A stretch of DNA of 7,185 bases. Source: Candidatus Aenigmatarchaeota archaeon (GTDB lineage: Archaea > Aenigmatarchaeota > Aenigmatarchaeia > CG10238-14 > SCSR01). Below, piece after piece: positions 1 to 5,164 of this stretch. Under the pieces are notes generated by a model that did not search any database, was not told the DNA's origin, and worked only from the letters and a program-made list of their open reading frames with translations. The stretch is from positions 1-7,185 of the forward strand of contig JAUWXZ010000029.1 of assembly GCA_030616125.1 (NCBI GenBank). Direction: 5' to 3'. The position numbers and the translations under genes were made by a program. Within the stretch, counting starts at the first letter, position 1, and each line of letters begins with the position of its first letter.

Positions 1-452
1 CCAAAATAGAAGGCAAAGGAGTTTTTGCTAGAAAAAATATAAAGAAAGGGGAAACGGTAATTAAGATCGAAGGTCCTATAACAAGATATCCTAATAAATA
101 TGCTCTTCAAATAGACGAAGATAAATATATAGGGTGTTCAGGAAAAGTTTGCGATTTTACAAACCATTCATGCGAACCCAATTGTTACATTTCGTTTAAT
201 AGTTTACATCTTGTAGCATTGGGAAATATAAAAATGGGGGAAGAATTAACTTTCAACTATTGCACCACTGAAAAGGACTTGACAGATGGTTATGAATTTA
301 AATGTAACTGTGGTGCTAAAAAATGTTTGGGTAGAATAAAAGGGTTTAATCATCTTTCTTTAAAAGATAAATTGAAAGTTATGAAATTTTTATCACCATT
401 TCTCAAAAAGAAGTTTGAAGAAGAAATTAATTCAATAAACTCAAGTATTTGA
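1..452 (+). CDS. SET-domain protein (probable lysine methyltransferase) with post-SET cluster, 5' partial
   Basis: The open frame runs in from the left edge (first whole codon at 3) and ends with TGA at 450-452, giving 149 visible residues. The SET signatures appear in order: GKGVFA near the visible N-terminus (residues 4-9), NHSCEPNC at 54-61, and GEELTFNY at 79-86, whose final Tyr sits where SET enzymes have the catalytic Tyr. A post-SET motif CNCGAKKC follows at 101-108 (CxCx4C); in the family these cysteines and the NHSC cysteine bind zinc next to the active site. A Lys-rich tail of about 35 residues ends the protein. SET proteins transfer methyl from S-adenosylmethionine to protein lysines, so a chromatin or ribosomal/polymerase protein is a plausible substrate, but nothing here names it. 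Probably only a short N-terminal stretch is missing. The TTG at 219 is internal, not a start. The family call is strong; the substrate is unknown. Confidence 0.9.
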   Translation, partial: KIEGKGVFARKNIKKGETVIKIEGPITRYPNKYALQIDEDKYIGCSGKVCDFTNHSCEPNCYISFNSLHLVALGNIKMGEELTFNYCTTEKDLTDGYEFKCNCGAKKCLGRIKGFNHLSLKDKLKVMKFLSPFLKKKFEEEINSINSSI

Positions 453-495
453 AAGGGATTTAGATTAGTTATAAAACATAGTGTTAAATACTAAA

Positions 496-503
496 TTTAA
501 ATA
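496..503 (+). promoter_or_regulatory. TATA-like box upstream of rpoF
   Basis: TTTAAATA lies in the 82-base gap after the SET gene, centred about 35 bases before the rpoF ATG. With the usual archaeal box-to-start distance of about 26 bases, transcription would begin near 526, leaving a leader of under ten bases that just contains GGCGAT (526-531). That element is one mismatch from GGTGAT and sits three bases before the ATG. The box implies that rpoF-DUF655 has its own promoter. It is identified from sequence and spacing only. Confidence 0.5.
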
Positions 504-534
504 TTTCTAAAGAATACTGAATATAGGCGATTTA

Positions 535-861
535 ATGAATATTATGTCTGAAAAGCTAGTCACAGACGCAGAAGCAAAAAAAATTCTTGAAAAAAGAGGA
601 AAGGAAGGAGAACTCAAATACGAGCAGAAGAATGCTTTAGACGAATTAAGAAAATTCATAAAAATTCCAAATGAAAAAATTGAGGGATTAACTCAAAAAC
701 TCAAAAAAATTGAAAAATTAAGAGAAAGACAAATAGTTGTCATTGCCAATTTTTTACCCCAAGATAAAGATGATCTCAGGGTTATTTTACAAAAGGAATA
801 TGCAAATTTTAAAGAAGATGAAATTAGTCTAATTCTTGAAACTGTTAAAAAGGCTATCTGA
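535..861 (+). CDS. rpoF: DNA-directed RNA polymerase subunit F (Rpo4/RpoF, Rpb4 homologue)
   Basis: 108 residues, the usual size for archaeal RpoF. The family pattern is visible: an N-terminal segment with AKKILEKRGKEGELKYEQ at about residues 14-31, then a helical HRDC-like region, the conserved patch IVVIANFLPQDKDDLR at about 67-82, and a C-terminal helix ending in ILETVKKAI. In the family this subunit pairs with Rpo7 (RpoE) to form the stalk of archaeal RNA polymerase, which helps open-complex formation and binds emerging RNA. The ATG at 535 is preferred because GGCGAT ends three bases upstream, matching the spacing used by the next gene; the ATG at 544 is a possible alternative. Seventeen bases separate it from the DUF655 gene, with which it is probably co-transcribed. 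The usual upstream partner rpl21e is not here; the SET gene occupies that side. Confidence 0.95.
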   Translation: MNIMSEKLVTDAEAKKILEKRGKEGELKYEQKNALDELRKFIKIPNEKIEGLTQKLKKIEKLRERQIVVIANFLPQDKDDLRVILQKEYANFKEDEISLILETVKKAI

Positions 862-869
862 ATTAAATT

Positions 870-875
870 GGTGAT
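870..875 (+). promoter_or_regulatory. Shine-Dalgarno site GGTGAT for the DUF655 gene
   Basis: GGTGAT, complementary to the conserved AUCACC near the archaeal 16S rRNA 3' end, lies exactly three bases before the ATG at 879. The same arrangement occurs before rpoF (GGCGAT, three bases) and before the small Zn-ribbon gene on the minus strand (GTGAT, three bases). It therefore acts as a local rule for choosing starts. Confidence 0.7.
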
Positions 876-878
876 AAG

Positions 879-1430
879 ATGGCCGCAAAAGACAATTACG
901 TAATAGTATTAGATTTTCTTCCTTATGGTAAGGCCTCTGATAGAAGAAGCGAACCGTTGGCTCAAACTATAGGTGATAAATTTTTTAATTTGCTTGAAGT
1001 CGTGATAAAAGAAGATACAAAACTTAAACCAAAAGACAGGATTTACATTGGGGAAGAAAAAAGAGATCATGTGAAATACATCAGAGGAAGAATAGAATTT
1101 GATATTCTGACAAGCTATGCAAAAACACTACTTGAGGAAATAATTGGTGAACTTGTGAAAAAAGAAGAAAAAAGATTTGTCGACTTCTTTAATAAGGCTG
1201 GCCCACTCACAACCCGTTTACACAGTTTAGAACTACTATCTGGGATAGGAAAAAAACATTTGTGGCGAATAATTGAAGAAAGAAAGAAAGAACCCTTTAA
1301 AAATCTTGAAGATTTGCAGAAAAGAATTGAAATGTTGCCAGATCCTAAAAAAATAGTGATAAAAAGAATAATTGATGAATTAAGGGGAAAAGATAGGCAC
1401 AGGTTGTTTGTAGCAAGCAATATACTATAA
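879..1430 (+). CDS. DUF655 family protein (COG1491), predicted nucleic-acid binding, helix-hairpin-helix
   Basis: 183 residues, typical for this archaeal family. The N-terminal part carries the family signatures YVIVLDFLPYG (residues 7-17), EPLAQTIGDKFF (25-36) and RIYIGEEKR (54-62), expected to form a small beta-rich domain. The C-terminal part has RFVDFFNKAGPLTTRLHSLE (99-118), then a helix-hairpin-helix, LLSGIGKKHLWRIIEERKK (119-137) with PFKNLEDLQKRI (139-150), the fold many DNA- and RNA-binding proteins use for non-specific backbone contact. The biochemical role of DUF655 is not established; its usual place between rpoF and the rRNA dimethylase gene ksgA suggests a role in translation or ribosome assembly. 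Here rpoF lies 17 bases upstream, but no ksgA follows; the 3' end instead overlaps the minus-strand aEF-1 beta gene by six bases. The ATG is fixed by GGTGAT three bases upstream. Confidence 0.94.
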   Translation: MAAKDNYVIVLDFLPYGKASDRRSEPLAQTIGDKFFNLLEVVIKEDTKLKPKDRIYIGEEKRDHVKYIRGRIEFDILTSYAKTLLEEIIGELVKKEEKRFVDFFNKAGPLTTRLHSLELLSGIGKKHLWRIIEERKKEPFKNLEDLQKRIEMLPDPKKIVIKRIIDELRGKDRHRLFVASNIL

Positions 1431-1682
1431 ACTTCTAGTGAGTTTAATTACCTCGATTTCTCCTATTTCTGGGATAGATTTTAATTTGTTTTCTATTTTT
1501 TCTAGTTCGCCACCAGCATCTGGGATTAATTTTGTTACATTCAAAGCTATGAGACCAAAGGCTATAGATTCACGAGAAATTCTCTCTGGGTTAATCAAAT
1601 CTTTAACTTGATCCTCTAATTTATTCATGTCTATATTCGCTTCTTTTGGCATTATTTTGAAAGTGACTATTACTTGAGCCAT
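1425..1682 (-). CDS. ef1b: Translation elongation factor aEF-1 beta (nucleotide exchange factor)
   Basis: 85 residues, close to the family's usual 88-90. It opens with AQVIVTFKIMPKEANIDMNKL, continues through SIAFGLIALNVTKLIPDAGG (residues 39-58), and ends with IENKLKSIPEIGEIEVIKLTR. This is the alternating strand-helix pattern of the EF-1 beta guanine-exchange domain, with the conserved FGL and PD-GG segments. In the family it swaps GDP for GTP on aEF-1 alpha, recycling it for aminoacyl-tRNA delivery. It is the second gene of a pair: its ATG begins one base after the TAG of the upstream Zn-ribbon gene, so the two are almost certainly one transcript with coupled translation. A weak AGGT lies upstream inside the Zn-ribbon gene. 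Its stop (1425-1427) lies inside the last codons of the convergent DUF655 gene. Confidence 0.96.
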   Translation of the reverse strand: MAQVIVTFKIMPKEANIDMNKLEDQVKDLINPERISRESIAFGLIALNVTKLIPDAGGELEKIENKLKSIPEIGEIEVIKLTRSL

Positions 1683-1683
1683 G

Positions 1684-1845
1684 CTATGGACCTATAAATT
1701 TGCAGTTGCTACACTCATATTTATTGCTCAACGCTTTGCACTGAGAGCACCTTACTATTTCTACTTTGCCACAATTTGGACACTTGAACTTAACAAAATT
1801 ATTTTTAGCCAAAATATTTGTTCCACAACTAGTACACTTAACCAT
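1684..1845 (-). CDS. Small Zn-ribbon RNA-binding protein (COG2888 type), 53 residues
   Basis: A minus-strand frame from ATG (1843-1845) to TAG (1684-1686). It has four CxxC pairs: C4-x2-C7, C22-x2-C25, C33-x2-C36 and C46-x2-C48/49-type spacing at the end (CSNC), enough for two zinc-binding knuckle pairs. It ends in FIGP, like the archaeal family annotated as Zn-ribbon RNA-binding protein involved in translation, usually 50-60 residues long. Its place directly before aEF-1 beta is the arrangement I know from other archaea, which strengthens the call. GTGAT (1849-1853) ends three bases before the ATG. The TAG is followed after one base by the aEF-1 beta ATG. The family is recognised with good confidence; the RNA target and exact role are not known. 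Confidence 0.92.
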   Translation of the reverse strand: MVKCTSCGTNILAKNNFVKFKCPNCGKVEIVRCSQCKALSNKYECSNCKFIGP

Positions 1846-1898
1846 TCAATCACTTAGATTATTTATTTTCAATAACAATATTCTTATAGATTATTGTC
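1846..1898. promoter_or_regulatory. Divergent promoter region between the Zn-ribbon/aEF-1 beta pair and tRNA-Arg
   Basis: This 53-base gap must hold both divergent promoters. On the minus strand CTATAAGA (1882-1889) is centred about 40 bases before the Zn-ribbon ATG; this predicts a leader of roughly 13 bases that contains the GTGAT site. On the plus strand the AT-rich TTTATTTT stretch (about 1862-1869) is at a suitable distance to start tRNA transcription just before 1899. The boxes are inferred from composition and spacing only. Confidence 0.4.
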
Positions 1899-1972
1899 GC
1901 CCCTATGGTGTAATCTGGATAGCACAGAAGCTTGCGGAGCTTCTAATCTGGGTTCAAATCCCAGCAGGGGCA
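1899..1972 (+). tRNA. tRNA-Arg, anticodon GCG
   Basis: A complete 74-base cloverleaf without an intron. The acceptor stem is 1899-1905 with 1965-1971: six pairs, then an A7-C66 mismatch (1905/1965). The D stem is GTGT/GCAC (1908-1911 with 1922-1925) with G18G19 and A20 in the loop; A20 is a known arginine identity base. The anticodon stem is GAAGC/GCTTC (1927-1931 with 1939-1943), with loop TTGCGGA and anticodon GCG at 1934-1936, reading CGC and, by wobble, CGU. The variable loop is TAAT, and the T arm is CTGGG-TTCAAAT-CCCAG (1948-1964). The discriminator base is A1972 and the next bases are TTT, so CCA is not encoded and must be added by the CCA enzyme, whose gene is also in this window. It converges with the RNase Z gene. 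Confidence 0.95.
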
Positions 1973-1993
1973 TTTATAAGATAAAAACAAGTA

Positions 1994-2020
1994 CAAAAAC
2001 TATTTTTAATTAGTTTTTTG
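1994..2020. terminator. Possible bidirectional terminator between tRNA-Arg and RNase Z
   Basis: CAAAAACTA (1994-2002) and TAGTTTTTTG (2011-2020) form an inverted repeat, apart from one extra T, around the loop TTTTTAAT. The plus strand carries T runs at 2003-2007 and 2014-2019. The minus strand carries T runs opposite 1995-1999 and 1983-1987. T runs are the main archaeal termination signal, so this 58-base gap could end both the tRNA transcript and the convergent RNase Z transcript. Confidence 0.5.
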
Positions 2021-2030
2021 GTATCCATAT

Positions 2031-2939
2031 TCAACTCTTCAACTTTACCCTCATAAAATCATAAGCAACCTTAGCATTTGGAAAAACTTTTCTCGCTTCT
2101 TCTTCTAACTCTTTTGCTGAAGTATATCTTCTGCTAATATGAGTTAAAATCAATTGCTTAACTTTTGCTTTTTTTGCAATTTTTGCAGCTTGTTTAACAT
2201 CAGCATGTGCCCTTCCCTCTTCCTCCTCTAAAAAAGTTCCATCGTGAATTAACAAGTCTGCACCTTCAGAAATTTTTACCATGTTTTTACAGGGTTTTGT
2301 ATCACCAGAATAGACAACTTTTAGTCCTGGTTTTAAATTTGCAACTTCTTCTATCCTAACTTTTTTTCCTTTGTATTCTGCCTTTCCAGTTTTTTTCAAT
2401 ATTTTTAACCAAAATCCTCTTTTTAGTCCAAGCTTTTTTAACTTGGAAACATCAATGCTCCACCTATCCTTTTCTTTAAAACAATAAGCCACGCTTGGAA
2501 CTGTATGAAGAACAGGAATTGAAAATAGTTGATATTCCTCTGTTTCATCTATTAAAGAAATTTCTTCTCCCTCAAACTGAACATTTATTGCTGTAACAGG
2601 AAACCTTAAACCAAAGTATCCTAAATCAATGATATCAGAAACAAATTTCTCTGCTTCTGGAGCAAAAATTTTCAATTCTTTAACTCTTTTTTCCAAGTTC
2701 ATTGTTTGAATTAAAGGAATTAAACCTGAAAAATGATCTGCATGCCAATGGGAAATGAAAATTTTGTCTATGTCCATAAAACTTATTCCAGATTTCATCA
2801 GTTGGAGCTGAGTTCCTTCCCCGCAATCAAAAAGCAAACTATATTTTTGTTCTCCAAAGTATTCTAGAGCTATAGCTGCGTGGCTTCTTTGCTTTGATGG
2901 AATTCCCGAAACTGTGCCTAAAAAGGTTATTTCTATCAC
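2031..2939 (-). CDS. rnz: Ribonuclease Z (tRNase Z), short form
   Basis: 302 residues, the usual length of short-form tRNase Z, a metallo-beta-lactamase-fold endonuclease that cuts the 3' trailer from precursor tRNA. Metal-binding motifs appear in order: FDCGEGTQ (37-44), HWHADH (H64, H66, D68, H69), H145 in LHTVPSVAY, D213 in YSGDTKP, and H267 in LTHISRRY. The accessory HEAT loop reads HDGT (232-235) and the HST loop reads HAD (245-247), keeping its His. A Lys-rich insert at about 166-195 lies where short forms carry the flexible tRNA-binding arm. The start is GTG at 2937-2939: the fold's first strand begins at once with MIEITFLGT, and the next Met is residue 48. The product's substrates need CCA addition, which the nearby cca gene provides. 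The gene diverges from the 3002 gene and converges on tRNA-Arg. Confidence 0.96.
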   Translation of the reverse strand: MIEITFLGTVSGIPSKQRSHAAIALEYFGEQKYSLLFDCGEGTQLQLMKSGISFMDIDKIFISHWHADHFSGLIPLIQTMNLEKRVKELKIFAPEAEKFVSDIIDLGYFGLRFPVTAINVQFEGEEISLIDETEEYQLFSIPVLHTVPSVAYCFKEKDRWSIDVSKLKKLGLKRGFWLKILKKTGKAEYKGKKVRIEEVANLKPGLKVVYSGDTKPCKNMVKISEGADLLIHDGTFLEEEEGRAHADVKQAAKIAKKAKVKQLILTHISRRYTSAKELEEEARKVFPNAKVAYDFMRVKLKS

Positions 2940-2971
2940 AACAAATAATATCTAAACTCTAGAATAAAAGA

Positions 2972-2977
2972 TTTAAA
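2972..2977. promoter_or_regulatory. Palindromic TTTAAA box shared by divergent rnz and the 3002 gene
   Basis: TTTAAA is its own reverse complement, sits in the 62-base gap, and is the only clear box there. Its centre is about 27 bases before the plus-strand ATG at 3002, which fits leaderless transcription, and about 35 bases before the minus-strand GTG at 2939, which fits a leader of about nine bases. Neither start has a clear Shine-Dalgarno site. Use in both directions is inferred. Confidence 0.45.
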
Positions 2978-3001
2978 AAACTTCTGAGTTAGACTGAATA
3001 T

Positions 3002-3337
3002 ATGGATGAGATGGAAATTTTAATAGAAGAATTGAAAGAAGATATAAAAAAAGAAGGTATAGTAGATTTGAGTCTTAACGAAGATCTTCCAAAAAGATAT
3101 GTCTTTTTGAGGAAACACCCCCCAATAAAGTTAGTAGAATTAGAAGAACAGATGAAAAAACATAAAATTCATATGATAGCCTTCTATGATGGTTGTAATA
3201 TTGTAGGATGTTTTTATGATGGGAGGGGGGTTTATGTGAGAAGTGTTGGTATTAAAATGTATATGAGGAAAAATCCTAAAGATTGGAATAAAATATGTGA
3301 ACACATAACTAAAGGAAAAAATATTATGTATTACTAA
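3002..3337 (+). CDS. Hypothetical protein, 111 residues, family not recognised
   Basis: I do not recognise this family. The frame runs from ATG (3002) to TAA (3335-3337) and has a TATA-like box at leaderless distance (2972-2977), the main evidence that it is expressed; an ATG at 3011 is the alternative start. Residues 1-30 are acidic and predicted helical. PKRYVFLRKHPPIKLVELEEQMKKHK (30-55; a His-Pro-Pro turn then a charged helix) precedes two similar short strands, AFYDGCNIV (60-68) and CFYDGRGVY (70-78), which resemble a beta hairpin. A basic C-terminal part, MYMRKNPKDWNKICEHITKGK, follows. Two cysteines (65, 70) are present but no CxxC pair. There is no signal peptide or membrane segment, so the protein is probably cytoplasmic. 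It stands alone, divergent from rnz and convergent with the 3390 gene. Confidence 0.65.
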   Translation: MDEMEILIEELKEDIKKEGIVDLSLNEDLPKRYVFLRKHPPIKLVELEEQMKKHKIHMIAFYDGCNIVGCFYDGRGVYVRSVGIKMYMRKNPKDWNKICEHITKGKNIMYY

Positions 3338-3389
3338 GCCAGGCTTTCCTTTCCAAAATATAATCTAATTTTAGAAACCTAATTACAAA

Positions 3390-3713
3390 TCAAACTTGTT
3401 CCAACATGGAAGAAAGATATTTTTCGACCTCACGCCACTTTCTTTTTTTCAGTGTCATGGGTCCAGGTTTATGTCCAACATATCGCACAGAAGAAAGAAT
3501 TGCTACATTAACCAGCCTAAGCTCACCTTCTGACATTTCTTTTGAATACTTCCAGATTTCACTCGATCCACACCCACATCCACTTTCCAGACGAAAACGA
3601 AGGGACCCATAAATAAGTATCAAACCCTGACGAGAAAAACTTTCATCTTCGATTCCAAGAAGCCTGAGTGTAATTAACGCTTCTCCGCATGTAGGGCAAA
3701 TATCCTCTGCCAT
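3390..3713 (-). CDS. Small CxxC/CxC zinc-ribbon-like protein, 107 residues, last gene of the elp3-cca run
   Basis: The family is not recognised. From the ATG at 3711-3713 the protein has CPTC at residues 6-9 and CGC at 46-48: four cysteines flanking a strand-rich middle (GLILIYGSLRFRLE), a likely single zinc-binding ribbon. The C-terminal half is basic and predicted helical (MTLKKRKWREVEKYLSSML). The ATG shares its A with the cca stop (TGATG), the same coupling seen at the elp3 start. A GTG at 3725 is possible but leaves no room for the GGAG (3725-3728 region), which lies 11 bases before the preferred ATG. The composition is unlike its neighbours: I count about 43% G+C over 3421-3720, against 25-38% in sampled rows of cca and elp3, and five of eight arginines use CGN, mostly CGT. 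Recent acquisition or strong purifying selection could explain this. Nucleic-acid binding is only a guess. Confidence 0.65.
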   Translation of the reverse strand: MAEDICPTCGEALITLRLLGIEDESFSRQGLILIYGSLRFRLESGCGCGSSEIWKYSKEMSEGELRLVNVAILSSVRYVGHKPGPMTLKKRKWREVEKYLSSMLEQV

Positions 3714-5143
3714 CAACCCAAACACTCCTTTTCAAAATATCTTCTTAAAAATACTCCAAAGTCCTTATCCTTTTTTATCAATTCCATAATCTTGATGGTT
3801 TCAGAAATTATTTCAAATTCTTTTGTTATTTGCTTTGCAATATGGTTTGGAATTCCTTTAGCTGTTAAAATTTCAAAAGATTTATTTAAGCTGTCAATCA
3901 ATTTTTCCCTTGCTGTTAAAAACTTCCTTCTTACTTCAACGGCCCAAAAATTGCCTTCAGTGTATGGCCCTGCCAAAGCTTGATCTTTATACTTCTTAAT
4001 GAAGTTTTTAGAATCTTCTAAATCAAAAATTGAAGGTCCAATCCTTTTCTGTACTGTTGGTAATTTAGAAACTTCCATCTCGAGCAAAACCACAGCTAAA
4101 TCCTTTTCATCTGTATAGACAGCTTTCCTCAAAACTTTAAACTCATACTTAACTTCTTCCAGAATACTTTGCAATCTTTCAGCAAATCTTCTTAGCTGAG
4201 GCCAGAGAATGTCAGGAACAACTTTTGATGGTGTAAGTTTTACAATAATTAGTTCCGTTCTTCTCTGTATTTGCAATCTGATAACTTCATCCTCAGTTAA
4301 AATTTCTAACTTTTTTGGAAAGAACAAATTACTTGAAGGTTTTTCTAAAAATTCCTTTGCATATTTTTTAAATTTGAAGAAATTTCGAGTTGATAGAGCG
4401 GCTGTAGTATTTCTTTTTTTGTCTGTTGGGTCAATTAAAATTAAAACTTGGCTTTTAAATTGCCTTTTCAATTTTGGATAATCGGATTTGGGATAATATT
4501 TTTCTAGGTCAATTATTTCTCCTGGTTTCCAACTCACTGCTGACTGCAAAATATTAACAAATTTTTTATATTTAATTACAAGCAATTCACAAACATACCC
4601 AGAAAATCCTTCAGTCTTGGCATCCGCTCCATATGCCTCTAAAGTTTTCAAAAATTGTTTTAGTAGCCTTACTTCATCAGACAATTTAAAAGATAAGTTT
4701 TTTTCTATGTATCTTACATGAAATGGGGTTCTGTCTACTGCTGATTTTAAGTTTTCTGGTGAGCTTATCTCAAAACAAGGAACAATATCAATATCTATTC
4801 CACTTACTGAACCAGAAACATATGGGTGTTCTGCATATTCAATCACATAATGTCCTTTTAATTGATTGATAACTTTTTTACCAAGTTTTAAGCCCAATTC
4901 TTCCATTCTTTTTTCCTTTAGTTTGGAAGAAAATAAAACAAAAACATCAAATTCCATTTTATCAGATAGCCATGTGTCACGGGTGATGCTTCCTGCTAAA
5001 ATTGCTTTTGCATTAATTTTTTTAGCTTCTTTTTTAGTAAGTGCTAAAGCTTGTTTTGCCAAACTTTCTAGCTTCCTTTTTTCTTCTGGTTTTGGTCTGA
5101 TAAAGTTTAAAACTTCTTTCAGAACTTTGTTATAATTTGTCAT
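3713..5143 (-). CDS. cca: CCA-adding enzyme, archaeal class I tRNA nucleotidyltransferase
   Basis: 476 residues, somewhat longer than typical archaeal enzymes (about 440-450). The nucleotidyltransferase signature is GSITRDTW (51-58) then MEFDVFVLF (63-71), with E64 and D66 as metal-binding carboxylates; Glu in the first position is normal in the archaeal class. D119 in DIDIVPCF supplies the third. The archaeal class markers AVDRTPFHVRYIE, EVRLLKQFLK, GFSGYVCELL and DPTDKKRNTTAALS follow, then the central and tail domains, including IGPSIFD and NFWAVEVRRKF. The enzyme adds C, C and A to tRNA 3' ends without a nucleic-acid template. That is needed here because tRNA-Arg lacks an encoded CCA. The ATG at 5141-5143 lies 21 bases after the elp3 stop with no clear Shine-Dalgarno site; the stop overlaps the next ATG by one base. 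It is evidently part of one transcript with elp3. Confidence 0.97.
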   Translation of the reverse strand: MTNYNKVLKEVLNFIRPKPEEKRKLESLAKQALALTKKEAKKINAKAILAGSITRDTWLSDKMEFDVFVLFSSKLKEKRMEELGLKLGKKVINQLKGHYVIEYAEHPYVSGSVSGIDIDIVPCFEISSPENLKSAVDRTPFHVRYIEKNLSFKLSDEVRLLKQFLKTLEAYGADAKTEGFSGYVCELLVIKYKKFVNILQSAVSWKPGEIIDLEKYYPKSDYPKLKRQFKSQVLILIDPTDKKRNTTAALSTRNFFKFKKYAKEFLEKPSSNLFFPKKLEILTEDEVIRLQIQRRTELIIVKLTPSKVVPDILWPQLRRFAERLQSILEEVKYEFKVLRKAVYTDEKDLAVVLLEMEVSKLPTVQKRIGPSIFDLEDSKNFIKKYKDQALAGPYTEGNFWAVEVRRKFLTAREKLIDSLNKSFEILTAKGIPNHIAKQITKEFEIISETIKIMELIKKDKDFGVFLRRYFEKECLG

Positions 5144-5164
5144 AATAATAGATTGTAAATTTTT

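Noticed and set aside
219..221. TTG start for a 77-residue protein at the left edge
   Set aside because: The frame is open upstream to the window edge and encodes the N-terminal SET motifs, so this TTG is internal.
1115..1420. Minus-strand open frame of 101 codons inside the DUF655 gene
   Set aside because: Antisense to a clear family match; Ser/Phe/Leu-rich low-complexity product typical of a reversed Lys-rich gene.
1766..1984. Plus-strand open frame of 72 codons covering the tRNA
   Set aside because: It runs antisense through the Zn-ribbon gene and across tRNA-Arg, which both explain the sequence better.
2940..3001. CTGA-like motifs suggesting a C/D box RNA
   Set aside because: No matching C box or guide-like spacing; the short gap is explained by promoters.
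3336..3346. Small inverted repeat AAGC-CAG-GCTT after the hypothetical gene
   Set aside because: A four-base stem with a three-base loop and no following T run; too weak to call a terminator.
3406..3612. Plus-strand open frame of 68 codons opposite the zinc-ribbon-like gene
   Set aside because: The minus-strand frame has paired cysteines and a TGATG junction with cca; this one has no start context or motif.
3723..3725. GTG start for the zinc-ribbon-like gene
   Set aside because: It would overlap cca by 13 bases with no spacing after GGAG; the ATG at 3711-3713 couples precisely to the cca stop.
3792..5135. Three plus-strand open frames (3792-3983, 4209-4481, 4866-5135) inside cca
   Set aside because: Antisense to well-conserved CCA-enzyme sequence, with Ser/Phe/Leu-rich shadow composition.
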